From Desulfobacteraceae bacterium (lineage in GTDB: Bacteria; Desulfobacterota; Desulfobacteria; Desulfobacterales; Desulfosalsimonadaceae): a stretch of 64,000 nt of DNA. Positions 1 through 6,683 of the stretch are shown here, one piece after another. The notes under the pieces are model-generated. The model had not been told where the DNA came from, made no database searches, and saw only the letters and a program-made list of their open reading frames with translations. The stretch's first letter is position 1, and each line of letters starts with the position of its first letter. The DNA lies in contig JABZFM010000019.1 of NCBI GenBank assembly GCA_014237465.1, positions 1 to 64,000 on the forward strand, in the 5' to 3' direction. Both the position numbers and the translations under genes were made by a program.

Positions 1-129
1 AGCTTCTCTAAGTGTGCCGTCATCAAGTGTTCGGTATTCTGTCTGATCGGACTCCAGTTCACGCGCCAGTGTGGTTTTACCGCTTTGCCTTGGGCCACTC
101 AACAACAGCACGCGTCTTTCAGACATCAT
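1..129 (-). CDS. AAA+ ATPase, DUF4143 type, N-terminal end only
   Basis: The reading frame starts at the ATG read down from position 129 and runs off the window. The visible 43 residues begin MMSERRVLLLSGPRQSGKTT and contain a Walker A motif (GPRQSGKT). This is the typical N-terminus of the ATPase family that carries a C-terminal DUF4143 domain. An in-frame stop shortly upstream rules out a longer start. The gene lies 16 bp after the stop of the 224-residue gene above it, so the two are probably cotranscribed with the nucleotidyltransferase further upstream. Its function is unknown. Two complete relatives lie within the next 6 kb. Confidence 0.7.
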   Translation of the reverse strand, partial: MMSERRVLLLSGPRQSGKTTLARELESDQTEYRTLDDGTLREA

Positions 130-145
130 CTTTTTGATCGTCGTA

Positions 146-820
146 TTAATAATCCATTAATTTCTGTGCGAAACGATGGAGTTCCGGGTTGGCAAGAGCC
201 GATACTTTTTTTTTTACAGAGCGGGAATAATACTCCCTTTCAGTTTTTGTTAAAAGCTCACCATGTAATTTCTTTTTAAACAATTCCTTTTGTTTTGGTG
301 AAAATAATTGAGATAAAGCGTACTCGAGAGACATCTCTTCATGTTTTTCTTTCAGTTGGGTTGTCTTTTTTGCGGCTTGCTCAAAATAATTACTGAACGT
401 TACTTTTAAACGATCAGAGTGAAATCGCATGTTGCCAAGGGAAACAGCATTGTCAAGGGCTAATGAGTTTTTTAATTTTCCCAGGCGAACGATATCGAGA
501 TTCGAGAGTCTTTTTTTTAATTGGTTCGACCATACAAATGACAATCGGTAATAATTGTATAATGCCAGCGACAATAACATCAAATTATGAAAATCTACCT
601 GATCTTTTTTTTGAGTTAAATTTTTTACAACCTGATTATAATCAAAATTATACTGCTCAGCAGCATTTGCCAGCAAAACGGGGAAGCCCTCCCACAACCG
701 CATATCTTTACTTTGAACCACTTCGGCAAGGGTTTTATTAACATCAAAATCATCCCTTGCTTCCATCAGTGCAAAGCCAAGTCGATTTAAACTTTCCAAC
801 AATTCCTTATTTACCACCAA
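146..820 (-). CDS. unrecognised 224-residue partner of the nucleotidyltransferase
   Basis: I do not recognise a named family. The protein is soluble, helical-looking and basic. Its C-terminal third has a conserved-looking stretch, SPKQKELFKKKLHGELLTKT followed by EREYYSRSVKKK and ALANPEL, which I recall from small proteins encoded beside nucleotidyltransferases. The start overlaps the end of the nucleotidyltransferase gene by 14 bp, which implies translational coupling, and a DUF4143 ATPase follows 16 bp downstream. A two-component nucleotidyltransferase unit (toxin-antitoxin-like) is plausible from the layout but not shown by the sequence. Confidence 0.6.
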   Translation of the reverse strand: MVVNKELLESLNRLGFALMEARDDFDVNKTLAEVVQSKDMRLWEGFPVLLANAAEQYNFDYNQVVKNLTQKKDQVDFHNLMLLSLALYNYYRLSFVWSNQLKKRLSNLDIVRLGKLKNSLALDNAVSLGNMRFHSDRLKVTFSNYFEQAAKKTTQLKEKHEEMSLEYALSQLFSPKQKELFKKKLHGELLTKTEREYYSRSVKKKVSALANPELHRFAQKLMDY

Positions 821-1397
821 GACGCTCCTTTTGAATGAGACTAATAAAATGTTCTAAATTCCCGACAATACGTTTTTCTGAAACATCATACTTCGCTAAT
901 TCTTTGAAAGGATGAACGAAATGATTAATATCGATTTTGCCCTTGTACGCATTCACCAGCATCAGACAATCCTCAAAATCAACGCTCGAGCCCCGGAAAA
1001 GTTTGCTGGCGATTAAATCATAATCATTCAAAATACCGATATAGAGATGAGAATACTCTTTCAGTAATATATGATTCCCTTCTTTTAATGGAGATTCCAG
1101 TAATTCCGTTGTATGGATGCGTTTCCCCTGAAATAAGTCAAATATAAACATTTCGCCTTTTCTTTGCCAGCCTGATCCGGTTGTTTGACGATATCCCAAA
1201 TCTTTTAAAATTTTTATTAAATATTTATATTCCTGATCATTGGGGACCATAAAGTCCACATCCTTGGTCGATGGTTTAACATCAAGCAAGGTCAGCGCTG
1301 TTCCTCCGCAGGCAATGAGATGAATCTTACGTTTTAGAAACCCATTCCATTGCTTCAGGACATCCAATAACGCCTGTTTGTTTAGTCGGTATTTCAT
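807..1397 (-). CDS. DUF6036-type nucleotidyltransferase
   Basis: The 196-residue protein carries the polymerase-beta-like nucleotidyltransferase signature: GGTAL at residues 31-35, followed by STKDVDF with the metal-binding pair D46 and D48. The spacing and the following hydrophobic strand match the DUF6036/AbiEii-related group, whose members often act as toxins or defence enzymes. The target is unknown. It is the first gene of an apparent three-gene minus-strand unit and overlaps the second gene by 14 bp. A good sigma70-type promoter and four TTGTAT half-sites lie directly upstream, consistent with autoregulation. The family call is firm; a toxin role is inference. Confidence 0.75.
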   Translation of the reverse strand: MKYRLNKQALLDVLKQWNGFLKRKIHLIACGGTALTLLDVKPSTKDVDFMVPNDQEYKYLIKILKDLGYRQTTGSGWQRKGEMFIFDLFQGKRIHTTELLESPLKEGNHILLKEYSHLYIGILNDYDLIASKLFRGSSVDFEDCLMLVNAYKGKIDINHFVHPFKELAKYDVSEKRIVGNLEHFISLIQKERLGGK

Positions 1398-1458
1398 TGT
1401 ATGAATTTGGTCAACTTATTGTATAAAAATGCTCAAAAAATTGTATTAATATATACAA
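1397..1458. promoter_or_regulatory. array of four TTGTAT half-sites, probable operator
   Basis: TTGTAT occurs at 1397-1402, 1419-1424 and 1441-1446, and its complement ATACAA at 1453-1458. The last two form an inverted repeat with a 6-bp spacer that covers the -10 element of the promoter. Repeated half-sites over a promoter and its leader are typical of autoregulated toxin-antitoxin or regulator genes. No bound protein can be named. Confidence 0.45.
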
Positions 1459-1478
1459 TACTAAATCATACTTGTCAA
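1450..1478 (-). promoter_or_regulatory. sigma70-type promoter of the nucleotidyltransferase unit
   Basis: Read on the minus strand, TTGACA (1478-1473) is followed after exactly 17 bp by TATATA (1455-1450). Transcription would begin near 1443 and leave a leader of about 45 nt before the ATG at 1397. The match to consensus and the spacing are both very good. Confidence 0.6.
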
Positions 1479-1535
1479 GAAACAAAAATAAAAAAGGTTC
1501 AGCAAGATAGGCCTTGCTAAACCCTTTATTTTAGA

Positions 1536-1593
1536 TGGTGCCGGAGGCGAGACTTGAACTCGCACACCATCGCTGGCGGAGGATTTTGAGTCC
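1536..1593 (-). repeat. partial tRNA-Leu copy (3' 58 bp), attachment-site-like
   Basis: This block is identical over 58 bp to the 3' part of the tRNA-Leu gene at 4510-4596 (anticodon arm, variable arm, T arm, acceptor 3' strand and CCA) and then diverges abruptly at 1594. The similarity also continues past the CCA into a diverged copy of the tRNA terminator (1496-1523 against 4471-4498). Such a truncated tRNA end is the usual footprint of site-specific integration into a tRNA gene. It cannot encode a functional tRNA because the 5' third is absent. Confidence 0.85.
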
Positions 1594-1677
1594 CGAAAAT
1601 GAAAATTTCAAATTTTTAACAATTTTAACAACTTGAAATTATTGGAAAAAATTTTTTACTTTTGGTTTTGTTTGGTT

Positions 1678-1740
1678 TTATTTGGAAATGTTTGACCTTG
1701 ACGGGCACAATTTAGGCACAGTTTTGAGTTTGAAAAAATA
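1678..1740 (-). pseudogene. possible integrase C-terminal remnant
   Basis: The minus-strand reading ends in KLKTVPKLCPSRSNISK and a stop, about 85 bp before the truncated tRNA end. Short basic tails of this kind, rich in VP and CP, resemble the ends of tyrosine recombinases. A related sequence reading LCPKLCPSCLKN lies at about 4345-4372. No catalytic residues are present, so this remains a weak interpretation. Confidence 0.2.
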
Positions 1741-1801
1741 GCTACTAAGAAAGTTTACAACCTTGCATATCAGCAAAAAAATGTCATCCTGGATTCTGTT
1801 T

Positions 1802-3001
1802 TTAAAAGTTCCACCAGGAATAGACAGCTGTGTTTTTTTGAAAAAGCGATCGCTTGCCAGCATATATCAAAGCCGCCGGTGCGGACGCTTTTTTGGCCAG
1901 GGTTTTCCAATAATTCAGCCCCTTAAAAAAATCTTTGGCAATGGTCTGAGCGGATTTCACTTCAACCGGTATGAGCTGATTGCCCAAATCAATTATAATA
2001 TCAAGTTCATGCCCTGCTGAATCGCGCCAGAAATAGAGATCCGGATCCATTCCGTCATGAAGCCTTCTTTTTAACAATTCAGCGACAACATAATTTTCAA
2101 ATATGGCACCGCGTGAAGCATGCAATAAAAGATCCTCAGGGCTGCGTATTCTCTGTAAATAGCAAAGAATACCTGTATCGAGGAAATATAGTTTTGGCGA
2201 TTTGACAAGACGTTTGTTAAAATTCTGAAAATGCGGGCGCAGCAAAGTAATGATAAAACCAGTTTCAAGAACAGACAACCATCTTTTAGCTGTTGTATGA
2301 GTTATCCCGCAGTCAGATGCCAGTGAACTTAAATTGAGAAGCTGCCCGGCACGCCCTGCACATAATCCCATGAACCGCCTGAAGGCTTCAAGGTCTCCGA
2401 TGTTTATCAAATCCCGAACATCTCTTTCCAGATATGTTTGGGTATAATTCTTCAGCCATTCCTGAGCGTCGAGCTTCTTATCATGAATGCGAGGATAAAA
2501 CCCTGAAAATAAAAGATCGAATAAATTTGTATTTTTCGGCTCCGGTATTGATAAAATCTCTTGCCCCATATCTTCCAATGGTGGATGGGAAAGTTGCCTC
2601 AGTTCATTAAGGGAAAATGGCAGTAGATGAAAAATTGCACACCTGCCGGCGAGGGTTTGGCTGATATTTTTCATTAAAAGAAAATTTTGGGAACCGGAGA
2701 GGATAAACTGTCCTGGTCGGTCAACCTCATCCACACGGGTCTGGATGTAGGAAAAGAGATCTGGCGTCCGTTGAACTTCATCAAGAATAACACCTTTTTC
2801 CTGGAACTGAGCAAAAAAACCGCGAGGATCTTCCACTGCAAGATGTCTCAGCTCCGGGTCCTCCATTGAAAAGTATTGCATGTCCGGAAACATCGCCCGG
2901 ATAAGGGTAGTTTTACCTGATTGCCTGGGACCAGTGAGAGTAATGACCGGATATTGTTCTGCAGCTTGCCTGATTTTTCTCTCAAGATGCCTTGGTATCA
3001 T
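1802..3001 (-). CDS. AAA+ ATPase with DUF4143 domain
   Basis: The protein has 399 residues, the normal length for the family. Walker A is GPRQSGKT (24-31) and Walker B is VILDE (71-75). The C-terminal DUF4143 part has a PD-(D/E)XK-like pattern, E332-x-D334 followed by E347-V-K349. Members are common in bacteria and archaea and often move horizontally; their biochemical role is not established. The start is supported by TAAGGAT about 8 nt upstream. A 27-bp perfect palindrome lies just before it. The gene sits inside the tRNA-Leu-bracketed segment and is divergent from the gene at 3145. Confidence 0.85.
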   Translation of the reverse strand: MIPRHLERKIRQAAEQYPVITLTGPRQSGKTTLIRAMFPDMQYFSMEDPELRHLAVEDPRGFFAQFQEKGVILDEVQRTPDLFSYIQTRVDEVDRPGQFILSGSQNFLLMKNISQTLAGRCAIFHLLPFSLNELRQLSHPPLEDMGQEILSIPEPKNTNLFDLLFSGFYPRIHDKKLDAQEWLKNYTQTYLERDVRDLINIGDLEAFRRFMGLCAGRAGQLLNLSSLASDCGITHTTAKRWLSVLETGFIITLLRPHFQNFNKRLVKSPKLYFLDTGILCYLQRIRSPEDLLLHASRGAIFENYVVAELLKRRLHDGMDPDLYFWRDSAGHELDIIIDLGNQLIPVEVKSAQTIAKDFFKGLNYWKTLAKKASAPAALIYAGKRSLFQKNTAVYSWWNF

Positions 3002-3013
3002 ATAAAATCCTTA

Positions 3014-3040
3014 CAATTTGAATATTTAATATTCAAATTG
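3014..3040. promoter_or_regulatory. 27-bp perfect palindrome, probable operator
   Basis: CAATTTGAATATT is followed by its exact complement around a single central T (3027). The palindrome lies 13 bp upstream of the ATPase start and in the 143-bp divergent gap to the gene at 3145. A TTGACA-like -35 for the minus strand is at 3063-3058, but no convincing -10 stands at ideal spacing. The site is well placed to control the ATPase, possibly by self-regulation. It is too long and symmetric to be chance. Confidence 0.55.
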
Positions 3041-3144
3041 CATAAAACTAACCCTTTTGTCAATTAAAAAGTTGATACCCATGAATTCATTGCAAATAAT
3101 ACAGACAGACCTCTGGATCTTGGCAAAACAAGAAAACTGACATA

Positions 3145-3552
3145 ATGGCGTATCTGGAAGAACGGGAATCAGAAAATACAAATTATCCCCTGATCAGAAA
3201 ATACTTCAAAAAAGCAGATCCTCACCTTAAAAACCTTTTGTTATTTGGCCTTGATCAATCTCCGACCAGCATGAATCTGTTAAGTGATCTGGCCTATTTC
3301 CATGAATTCAGCAATATCTTAGGCGAGTTGGCTAAACGCTTTATATCCGCTTGCCGACAAGAGTCTGACATCGTGAATTTCAGCGAAATGATTCAGGAGT
3401 TTTATTATTCGACTGAACCTGATGGCTATGATGCCCTTTTTCAATTAAAAGAATTATTCCCTTCAGATACTGAAAAAGGAAAAAATGTTGAGTTTTTTTC
3501 GACGGAATTGATAAAACAAAAAGAAGGGCCGGATGATATTAAATTTTATTAA
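3145..3552 (+). CDS. hypothetical protein, 135 residues
   Basis: I do not recognise this protein. It is predicted soluble and mostly helical, with no cysteine cluster, signal peptide or membrane segment. It begins MAYLEERESENTNYPLIRKY and ends in a charged tail. It is divergent from the DUF4143 ATPase and lies 15 bp before the next gene, so the two are probably cotranscribed. It belongs to the island bracketed by the tRNA-Leu repeats. No Shine-Dalgarno sequence is obvious, so the start is uncertain. Confidence 0.5.
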   Translation: MAYLEERESENTNYPLIRKYFKKADPHLKNLLLFGLDQSPTSMNLLSDLAYFHEFSNILGELAKRFISACRQESDIVNFSEMIQEFYYSTEPDGYDALFQLKELFPSDTEKGKNVEFFSTELIKQKEGPDDIKFY

Positions 3553-3567
3553 GATTTCCTCTCAATT

Positions 3568-4026
3568 TTGATAGAGCAAGCCTTAGCTATGCGGAAAAAG
3601 AAATTCCCGATAATTGATGACCTCGCTGGCAACGCAACAATCAAAATAAACCCCCAGGTCAAAGATCTTCATCCTGTCGTTGAACAGCTTATAATCATGA
3701 TTTCTCATCTTAACTTTATTAATTTTATAAGAATTTCCCCAGAAGATATTCAGGCGTCCAGTGAATTAACCCAAGGCCGGGTTAAAATTCCAATATCTGA
3801 ACAGAATCACCCTACTGCTTCAGGCGTGCATCTAATCATTCATAAAGATTTCAATGATATCCAGTTTTATGAAATTAACTCTGCCGTTAAAGGGCACGGC
3901 GGAAAGATGGTTGACGCAATAATGAAAGCTTTACCAGAAAATTGGAGGGCAACAGTTGTTATGGATTGGAGTCAGGGGTTTTGGGAAAAAATGACAGAAA
4001 AATATAGCAATTTGGAATTGCTGTAA
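3568..4026 (+). CDS. small protein with a GNAT-like C-terminal half
   Basis: The frame opens with TTG at 3568; an ATG at 3589 is an alternative start. The C-terminal half suggests a GNAT acetyltransferase fold: a strand (IQFYEINSAV), then KGHGGKMVDAIMKAL in the place of the acetyl-CoA pyrophosphate loop and helix, then SQGFWEKMTEKY, similar to the common final GNAT helix. The N-terminal half is not recognisable, and the loop departs from the usual RxxGxG/A. A divergent or decayed acetyltransferase is a guess. It follows the 135-residue gene by 15 bp, inside the island. Confidence 0.45.
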   Translation: MIEQALAMRKKKFPIIDDLAGNATIKINPQVKDLHPVVEQLIIMISHLNFINFIRISPEDIQASSELTQGRVKIPISEQNHPTASGVHLIIHKDFNDIQFYEINSAVKGHGGKMVDAIMKALPENWRATVVMDWSQGFWEKMTEKYSNLELL

Positions 4027-4469
4027 TATTCTCAACAGTTCTGTACTTTTGAGAGTCCTGTAACCATGACAATAATTTTTTATTGGCGAAGGAGTTTTAG
4101 CCCCCTGTGTCCAAATTATAAATTTACAACAATTTCAATATGTTAAATAAAGATAAAATTTATATGATTACTTTTAATAATTGCTTAACCTATTGATATT
4201 AAATATTTTTGAATAAAATAAGATTAGAGAGTGCCAGAGGACTTTTTATCCTTTGCTATAAAAGTATTCCTTTACAAAAAATATAACATACTGAAATAGT
4301 GGGGCTAATTTTTTTATATATTTGGCTTTTTCACATTTTTTAAACATGACGGGCACAATTTCGGGCACAGTTTATAAAATTTGGGAAATTTTTTCAAACT
4401 GTCAATCTTGTATAAGCTTAATCAGCAAGCTTTTATAAAGACAGACAGCCTCTAACCTATAAATAAAAA
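4027..4469. other. gene-free stretch inside the island
   Basis: This AT-rich stretch carries no credible coding sequence. The only structure is the pair GGGCACAATTT and GGGCACAGTTT near 4345-4372, shared with the other end of the island (about 1695-1720). It may be the eroded end of a lost integrase gene. Confidence 0.4.
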
Positions 4470-4470
4470 A

Positions 4471-4498
4471 GGTTTAGCAAGAAAATAACCGCTAAACC
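4471..4498 (-). terminator. terminator of tRNA-Leu
   Basis: GGTTTAGC (4471-4478) pairs with GCTAAACC (4491-4498). Read on the minus strand, the hairpin is followed by a run of T. It begins 12 nt after the tRNA 3' end. A diverged copy lies at 1496-1523 beside the truncated tRNA. Confidence 0.6.
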
Positions 4499-4509
4499 CT
4501 TTATATTTA

Positions 4510-4596
4510 TGGTGCCGGAGGCGAGACTTGAACTCGCACACCATCGCTGGCGGAGGATTTTGAGTCCTCTGCGTCTACCAATTCCACCACTCCGGC
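4510..4596 (-). tRNA. tRNA-Leu (anticodon CAA)
   Basis: The 87-nt gene has acceptor strands GCCGGAG/CTCCGGC, a D-loop with GGTAGACGC, anticodon stem AGGA/TCCT around CTCAAAA (anticodon CAA), a long class II variable arm, a T-loop with GTTCAAGTC, and an encoded CCA. It should read UUG codons. The 3' 58 bp are duplicated at 1536-1593, marking it as an integration target. Confidence 0.93.
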
Positions 4597-4990
4597 ACAA
4601 TTTTGTTTTAATTATTGCGTTATTATATCAATTTAAATTGGCTGTCAATAGGCAACCGCTTTAAATGCATGTGAATTATTTCATTCAGTAACTTATTGTT
4701 TTTATACAATTTCTGTGGTCTAACACAGTCCGGCCCGGATGTTCCAGTGAGCAACTTTCATTTTTCCAGCGGCAATTGATTTTCTATTGAAAAATTGTTT
4801 CATGATCCGTCATCCGGCCAAAGGAGGGAATCGACTGCAAGCCGGGATTCAGGAAAAATGATGAAATATTTTTCACTGCGCTGGAAAAGACCGGATAACC
4901 ATAATAAATTCTTTCCTGGGAAGAAGACATCAAGTTTGGAAAGACTCAACTCAAGATAAAGTATTTAAAAGTTTGAAGCATCATTGACCA
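4597..4990. other. intergenic, nothing recognised
   Basis: About 390 bp between the tRNA-Leu 5' end and the regulatory sites of the next ATPase gene. I see no convincing reading frame, tRNA or strong hairpin. It contains the tRNA-Leu promoter by necessity, but I cannot place it with confidence. Confidence 0.4.
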
Positions 4991-4994
4991 AAAT

Positions 4995-5045
4995 GAATCA
5001 AACTTCATAATAGTCTTGACTTTTCTGAAGTTTAATTCATAATAG
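4995..5045 (+). promoter_or_regulatory. promoter with overlapping inverted repeat, probably leaderless
   Basis: TTGACT (5016-5021) and CATAAT (5038-5043) are separated by 16 bp. The -10 ends only 6 bp before the ATG at 5050, and no Shine-Dalgarno sequence is possible, so the mRNA should start at or near the AUG. An inverted repeat, GAATCAAACTTC (4995-5006) and GAAGTTTAATTC (5027-5038), with one mismatch, flanks the -35, and each arm is followed by CATAATAG. This looks like an operator controlling the ATPase gene. Confidence 0.55.
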
Positions 5046-5049
5046 CCAA

Positions 5050-6192
5050 ATGAAAAGATATCTGGAAAAACATATTCAAAAAGACCTGAAAGACAAAATC
5101 ATACTCTTGTCAGGGCCAAGGCAGGTTGGAAAAACAACGCTCTCAAAACAGCTGGAACTCTCGAATGTTTATATGAACTTTGACGCAACGACTGATCGCA
5201 AGCTCATTTATGCTCAAGAATGGGATAGAGAGGTCCAGTTGGTGATTTTTGACGAACTCCATAAGATGAAAAAATGGAAGGCGTGGATTAAAGGCGTATA
5301 CGACACCGAAGGGATTCCCCCTTCATTGCTCGTTGCCGGTTCAGCCAGGCTGGATACTTATAAAAAAGGCGGGGAATCTCTGGCAGGACGCTTTTACGCT
5401 TATCGACTGCACCCGTTATCGGTTAAGGAAATTTGCAGTTTCCAAAAAGAAAATTCAAAAACTGCTTTGGATAATTTAATCAAGTTCGGCGGTTTTCCGG
5501 AACCATATTTCAAAAACAGCGAAAAATTTGCAAAGCGCTGGCGAAGGATACACACAGATACAATTATCAGGGAAGATCTGCTGGATCTGGAACGTGTCCG
5601 GGATATCAAATCCATTGAACTCCTGATCGATCTTTTAAGAACCCGCGTGGGATCGACAACATCGTATACCTTACTGGCAAATGACCTGCAGGTATCAATC
5701 CATACGATAAAACACTGGTTACAGATTCTTGAAAATATGTATATTGTTTTTCCTGTTCGCCCGTATCACAAAAATATTGCGCGCAGTCTTTTAAAAGAAT
5801 CAAAATATTATTTGTATGACACCGGTGCCGTTCAGGGAGATATTGGCGCAAAGCTTGAAAATACAGTTGCCTGTGCGCTTCTGAAAGAACTGCATTTTAT
5901 TGAGGACACCACCGGCAGCAACGTTGCGCTTCACTATTTAAGAGACAAAGAAAAACATGAAGTTGATTTTCTGATTTTAATAGACAAGAAGCCTGTAATG
6001 ATGATTGAAGTCAAGGTTTCTGATGATCGGTTTTCCCCTTCCCTGTTTCGGTTTCAGCGATTTTTAAAAGATGCTGCCCCTGTTCAGATTGTCCATGGCT
6101 TGAAACAAAAAAAATCAAAAGGCCCTGCGATCATGCGGTCTGCTCATGAATTCTTAATGGAATTACGTCTCGATTTTACACAAATGGTATAG
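5050..6192 (+). CDS. AAA+ ATPase with DUF4143 domain
   Basis: The 380-residue protein has Walker A GPRQVGKT (22-29), Walker B VIFDE (65-69) and a C-terminal DUF4143 domain with a nuclease-like E304-V-D306 and E320-V-K322. It belongs to the same family as the 1802-3001 protein but is clearly divergent from it. The role is unknown. It is a single gene on the plus strand with its own promoter and inverted repeat, and it appears to be translated from a leaderless transcript. It lies outside the tRNA-bracketed segment, on the other side of tRNA-Leu. Confidence 0.85.
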   Translation: MKRYLEKHIQKDLKDKIILLSGPRQVGKTTLSKQLELSNVYMNFDATTDRKLIYAQEWDREVQLVIFDELHKMKKWKAWIKGVYDTEGIPPSLLVAGSARLDTYKKGGESLAGRFYAYRLHPLSVKEICSFQKENSKTALDNLIKFGGFPEPYFKNSEKFAKRWRRIHTDTIIREDLLDLERVRDIKSIELLIDLLRTRVGSTTSYTLLANDLQVSIHTIKHWLQILENMYIVFPVRPYHKNIARSLLKESKYYLYDTGAVQGDIGAKLENTVACALLKELHFIEDTTGSNVALHYLRDKEKHEVDFLILIDKKPVMMIEVKVSDDRFSPSLFRFQRFLKDAAPVQIVHGLKQKKSKGPAIMRSAHEFLMELRLDFTQMV

Positions 6193-6406
6193 TGACTCAT
6201 TATTTTTGCAATAAAAAACGACTCTTTACAATCGCCATATCTATTGATAGTATTCAATCAATTGTAGCGGATTAGGTCAACATTGGTTTGTCCATCTTCC
6301 CGATGTATAAATTGGCGATTCAACTTTAAAGACTATCCATCAGTGCGTGTATTGCCATGTCTTATTGACGGGCGGGACGATAAATACGTTAACAGAGGAG
6401 ACCAAC

Positions 6407-6457
6407 ATGCCTGCTGACTATGAAATTGATGCAAGAGGAGAATGGTATGAAGTATGA
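6407..6457 (+). CDS. 16-codon leader peptide, possibly a TusA remnant
   Basis: An ATG with a strong AGAGGAG 9 nt upstream opens a 16-residue frame, MPADYEIDARGEWYEV, whose end overlaps the start of the ferredoxin gene by 11 bp. The overlap could couple translation of the two. The segment DYEIDARG resembles the N-terminus of TusA/SirA sulfur carriers (xYxLDARGxxCP), but the Cys-Pro part is missing. It may be a decayed tusA start or a chance frame. No expression evidence can be drawn from sequence. Confidence 0.35.
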   Translation: MPADYEIDARGEWYEV

Positions 6458-6683
6458 ACTTATCTACGTCCAGGAAGACTGCTCGGGATGTCTTCGCTGT
6501 CAGTTGGCCTGTTCACGGGCATATGCCAAATGTTTCCAGCCATCTGCAGCCCGCATCAAAATTGAGACCCGAGGAGCAGAATACCGGGTAGCTTTCACGG
6601 AAGATTGCGTGGAATGCGGGTTTTGTGCTGATAACTGTTTATTCGGCGCGCTCACCAAGCGCCCCAGGGAGGTGGCGGCATGA
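6447..6683 (+). CDS. small 2[4Fe-4S] ferredoxin of the AOR pair
   Basis: The start chosen is the ATG at 6447, which has AGAGGAG 8 nt upstream, giving 78 residues. Two cluster motifs are present: C12-x2-C15-x2-C18-x3-C22 and C54-x2-C57-x2-C60-x3-C64. Small ferredoxins of this type are encoded directly before tungsten aldehyde oxidoreductases and pass electrons to or from the enzyme. The stop overlaps the ATG of the next gene by 4 bp, supporting one operon and a functional pair. Cytoplasmic. An upstream ATG would add nine residues but lacks a comparable ribosome site. Confidence 0.85.
   Translation: MKYELIYVQEDCSGCLRCQLACSRAYAKCFQPSAARIKIETRGAEYRVAFTEDCVECGFCADNCLFGALTKRPREVAA

Larger units (their letters stand above)
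1536..4567. mobile_element. tRNA-Leu-associated island, no integrase left
   Basis: The 58-bp direct repeats at 1536-1593 and 4510-4567 bracket about 2.9 kb. The segment holds a DUF4143 ATPase and two unrecognised genes, with no tyrosine recombinase. Short related sequences near each end (around 1695-1720 and 4345-4372, sharing ACGGGCACAATTT and GGCACAGTTT) could be remnants of integrase 3' ends. This suggests either a decayed small island or the junction of tandemly integrated elements, because the DNA below 1536 is also accessory. The repeat is observed; integration and decay are inferred. Confidence 0.6.

Noticed and set aside
1678-1863. A 61-codon minus-strand frame as an intact gene
   Set aside because: It overlaps the ATPase gene in another frame; only its last codons resemble an integrase tail, so it is kept only as a weak remnant.
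5050-6192. DUF4143 ATPases as IS21-type transposition helpers
   Set aside because: They carry the C-terminal DUF4143 domain, lack an adjacent integrase-type transposase, and have no flanking terminal repeats.
6193-6406. A molybdenum or tungsten cofactor riboswitch before the AOR genes
   Set aside because: I could not find the conserved stems of that RNA in the 214-bp leader.
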